Below are positions 62,861-64,000 of a DNA stretch of 64,000 bases, one piece after another. This DNA is from AP-15 sp963712825 (lineage in GTDB: Bacteria; Pseudomonadota; Alphaproteobacteria; ATCC43930; CGMCC-115725). The notes beneath the pieces are model-generated. The model saw only the letters and a program-made list of their open reading frames with translations, was not told the origin of the DNA and searched no databases. Numbering within the stretch: position 1 is the first letter of the stretch; each line of letters begins with the position of its first letter. The translations under genes were made by a program, and so were the position numbers. The stretch is taken from NCBI GenBank assembly GCA_963712825.1, contig CAVQJP010000023.1, positions 1 through 64,000 of the forward strand. Direction: 5' to 3'.

Positions 62861-63604
62861 TCAGCCGTGGGTTGGCGGAGAGATCCAAGCCAATCGCATG
62901 CGCCGCCGCCAAAAATCGCGGTGAGCTGTAGCGCATCGCCCGATAGGGATCGCGTCATGATGCCGGCGTGCCGCGACAGCCAGCCGCCGCAGTCGACGCC
63001 GCCGCAAGATGACGTAACGATGCTCAAACAACCAGACACGGGCGCTGACCACGAACGCATCGCCCTCGAAGGTATCGGCCGCCGCTCGCCGCAGCGAGGC
63101 AATCAGGCCAGGCTCAGCCTGCTCGTGCAGATGGCGAAAGCCGAGAACCTTTACGGCAGCCTGCTGATGGTCGAACAGGGTTCGCCGTCGGCGATACAAG
63201 GCGCGGATCGAAGCGATCCGTGGCGTGCCCTCATCACTCTCGAGTTGCGCATCGAGATGATCCAGCACCGCACCCGTGATGAGCTGGACCGAATTCAGCG
63301 GCGTGCCAGTCATCGTCAGGTGACGCTGGGGTAGTGTCGCAGTTTGAATTGTAACAGGCATCATGGAAGCGCGGCGGGAAAATGCTGGACCGACATCACC
63401 CGGCTCGGTACCCGGAACCAACTTCCCGAGGTAGGTAATCCCGGTATCCCCGCTCGCCGATTCAAGATGCCGCCACGTCCAAAGCTGGCCGTCGCGTGTG
63501 TCCAGAAACAGAACCCTGCTACCTCCGCCATTCTGCGGGATCACAATCGCCTGATACCGCCCGGCTGCATCCTCCGCGAGAGCCGTAGGCGAGGCCAACG
63601 CCAA
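62861..63604 (-). CDS. Exported protein of unknown function with Arg-rich tail
   Basis: The frame encodes up to 247 residues from a TTG at 63604. The first part is a signal-peptide end (LALASPTALAEDAA), and upstream codons in the same frame add a hydrophobic core (IVALIGLLALAS) without an ATG, so the real start is unclear. Then comes GRYQAIVIPQNGGG, VLFLDTRDGQLWTWRHLE and ITYLGKLVPGTEPGD, a beta-rich domain I have seen in short exported proteins of alphaproteobacterial mobile DNA. The rest, after about residue 75, is Arg-rich and may be read-through of a broken gene. Confidence 0.45.
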   Translation of the reverse strand: MALASPTALAEDAAGRYQAIVIPQNGGGSRVLFLDTRDGQLWTWRHLESASGDTGITYLGKLVPGTEPGDVGPAFSRRASMMPVTIQTATLPQRHLTMTGTPLNSVQLITGAVLDHLDAQLESDEGTPRIASIRALYRRRRTLFDHQQAAVKVLGFRHLHEQAEPGLIASLRRAAADTFEGDAFVVSARVWLFEHRYVILRRRRLRRLAVAARRHHDAIPIGRCATAHRDFWRRRMRLAWISPPTHG

Positions 63605-63899
63605 TAACCCGATCAGCGCGACTATCCTGAGGCAGTACGACCATACACGACATCGCTGCCTTGGCCATCAACGCCAGATCAATGCCGCTTGCCGAGGCCA
63701 AATGCCCCGGAGGCGGAGCTCCTACGACCCGACTGTCATTTGAAGGGGAAAGCCTTCCCCTGCGGCCGAGCCGCGTGTCTCGGCCGACCCCATCTGCGGG
63801 GACACCCCGCAACGCCCCGAGAGGGAGAGTGCGGACGGGTTTTCCGTGACGGGTTGAGCTCGCGAGAGAGGCTCGCGGCGCTCGTCGCGGAGGTCCGCA
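63605..63899. other. Leader region before the ArdC-like gene
   Basis: No gene is supported here. It holds the promoter side of the ArdC-like gene, with GGAGG at 63889-63893, six bases before its ATG, and GC-rich partly inverted repeats (GAGCTCGCGAGAGAGGCTCGCGG). Confidence 0.5.
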
Positions 63900-64000
63900 A
63901 TGTCCAAACAGACCGCTCGCGCCCGTTCCGGCTCCGACCGGACGAACCTCTACGACGAAATCACCACCAAGATCATCACCGAGCTGGAGGCCGGCCGCGT
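63900..64000 (+). CDS. ArdC-like anti-restriction protein, N-terminus (cut by window edge)
   Basis: From ATG 63900, preceded by GGAGG, 33 codons are visible: MSKQTARARSGSDRTNLYDE and ITTKIITELEAGRV. The LYDEIT.KII.ELEAGRVPW start is typical of ArdC/DUF1738 single-strand-binding proteins carried by conjugative plasmids and integrative elements. They protect incoming DNA from restriction. The rest lies outside the window. Its presence supports a conjugative element extending to the right. Confidence 0.8.
   Translation, partial: MSKQTARARSGSDRTNLYDEITTKIITELEAGR

Noticed and set aside
1..64000. CRISPR arrays, rRNA and tRNA genes
   Set aside because: I found no regularly spaced direct repeats of array type and no cloverleaf or rRNA-like sequence, so no such feature is claimed.

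Overview
The window is accessory DNA from a GC-rich alphaproteobacterium. A MobF relaxase, a VirB/VirD4 type IV secretion system (T4SS), small alphaproteobacterial membrane proteins and several redox and efflux genes all fit Rhodospirillales or Hyphomicrobiales, but no rRNA, tRNA or core gene fixes the genus. It looks like a plasmid or integrative element that has collected transposons and lost genes. Tn3, IS630, IS66, IS21 and IS256 family elements are all present, and many genes are cut, fused or frameshifted.

Layout. 1-6300: the end of a Tn3-family transposon (transposase start plus resolvase), an IS630 lying between a tannase fragment and a DNA ligase fragment, a small secreted Thr-rich protein, and an IS66 with an exact 8-bp target duplication. 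6870-10465: two tiny membrane proteins, a wrecked VirD4-like gene and a three-gene module with a P-loop ATPase. 10860-26678: a minus-strand transfer region running virB1 to virB11 (with virB4, virB6 and virB8 carrying frameshifts or stops), virD4 and traA. 26679-27530: a palindrome-rich leader that could hold the promoter or oriT. 27531-28821: a thioredoxin/CcdA pair.

29038-35822 is the most interesting block. A divergent TetR regulator precedes a GST, a DehI-like protein, a GrdB-like protein, a DHA2 efflux pump and a thioredoxin-fold peroxiredoxin-like gene. The GrdB-like gene is interrupted only by one in-frame UGA inside a U-P-V-C motif. The peroxiredoxin-like gene, itself frameshifted, has an in-frame UGA inside a W-U-P-Y-C motif. 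A plausible bacterial SECIS hairpin follows each UGA at the right distance. I read this as a two-selenoprotein redox/detoxification cluster that ordinary gene calling would split or miss.

35943-48900 is a shuffled region. A LysR gene and its divergent promoter have been copied, giving four diverged copies of an ~80-bp promoter block. These stand before a patatin remnant, a second DehI-like gene, a truncated patatin gene and an empty start. Two damaged copies of a bufferin-type operon lie here (BufA precursor, MNIO enzyme BufB, BufC, DoxX), with other remnants (amidinotransferase, ketoacyl synthase, YHS protein). 49132-64000: decayed small genes, an amidohydrolase, an MFS transporter, an IS21 with a 6-bp duplication, a methyltransferase, a flavin monooxygenase, a PLP C-S lyase/aminotransferase, a GMC oxidoreductase, an IS256 fragment and the start of an ArdC-like anti-restriction gene.

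Caution: many lesions are single-base indels, some in homopolymers. They cluster by locus, which favours real decay, but sequencing error cannot be excluded from this sequence alone.
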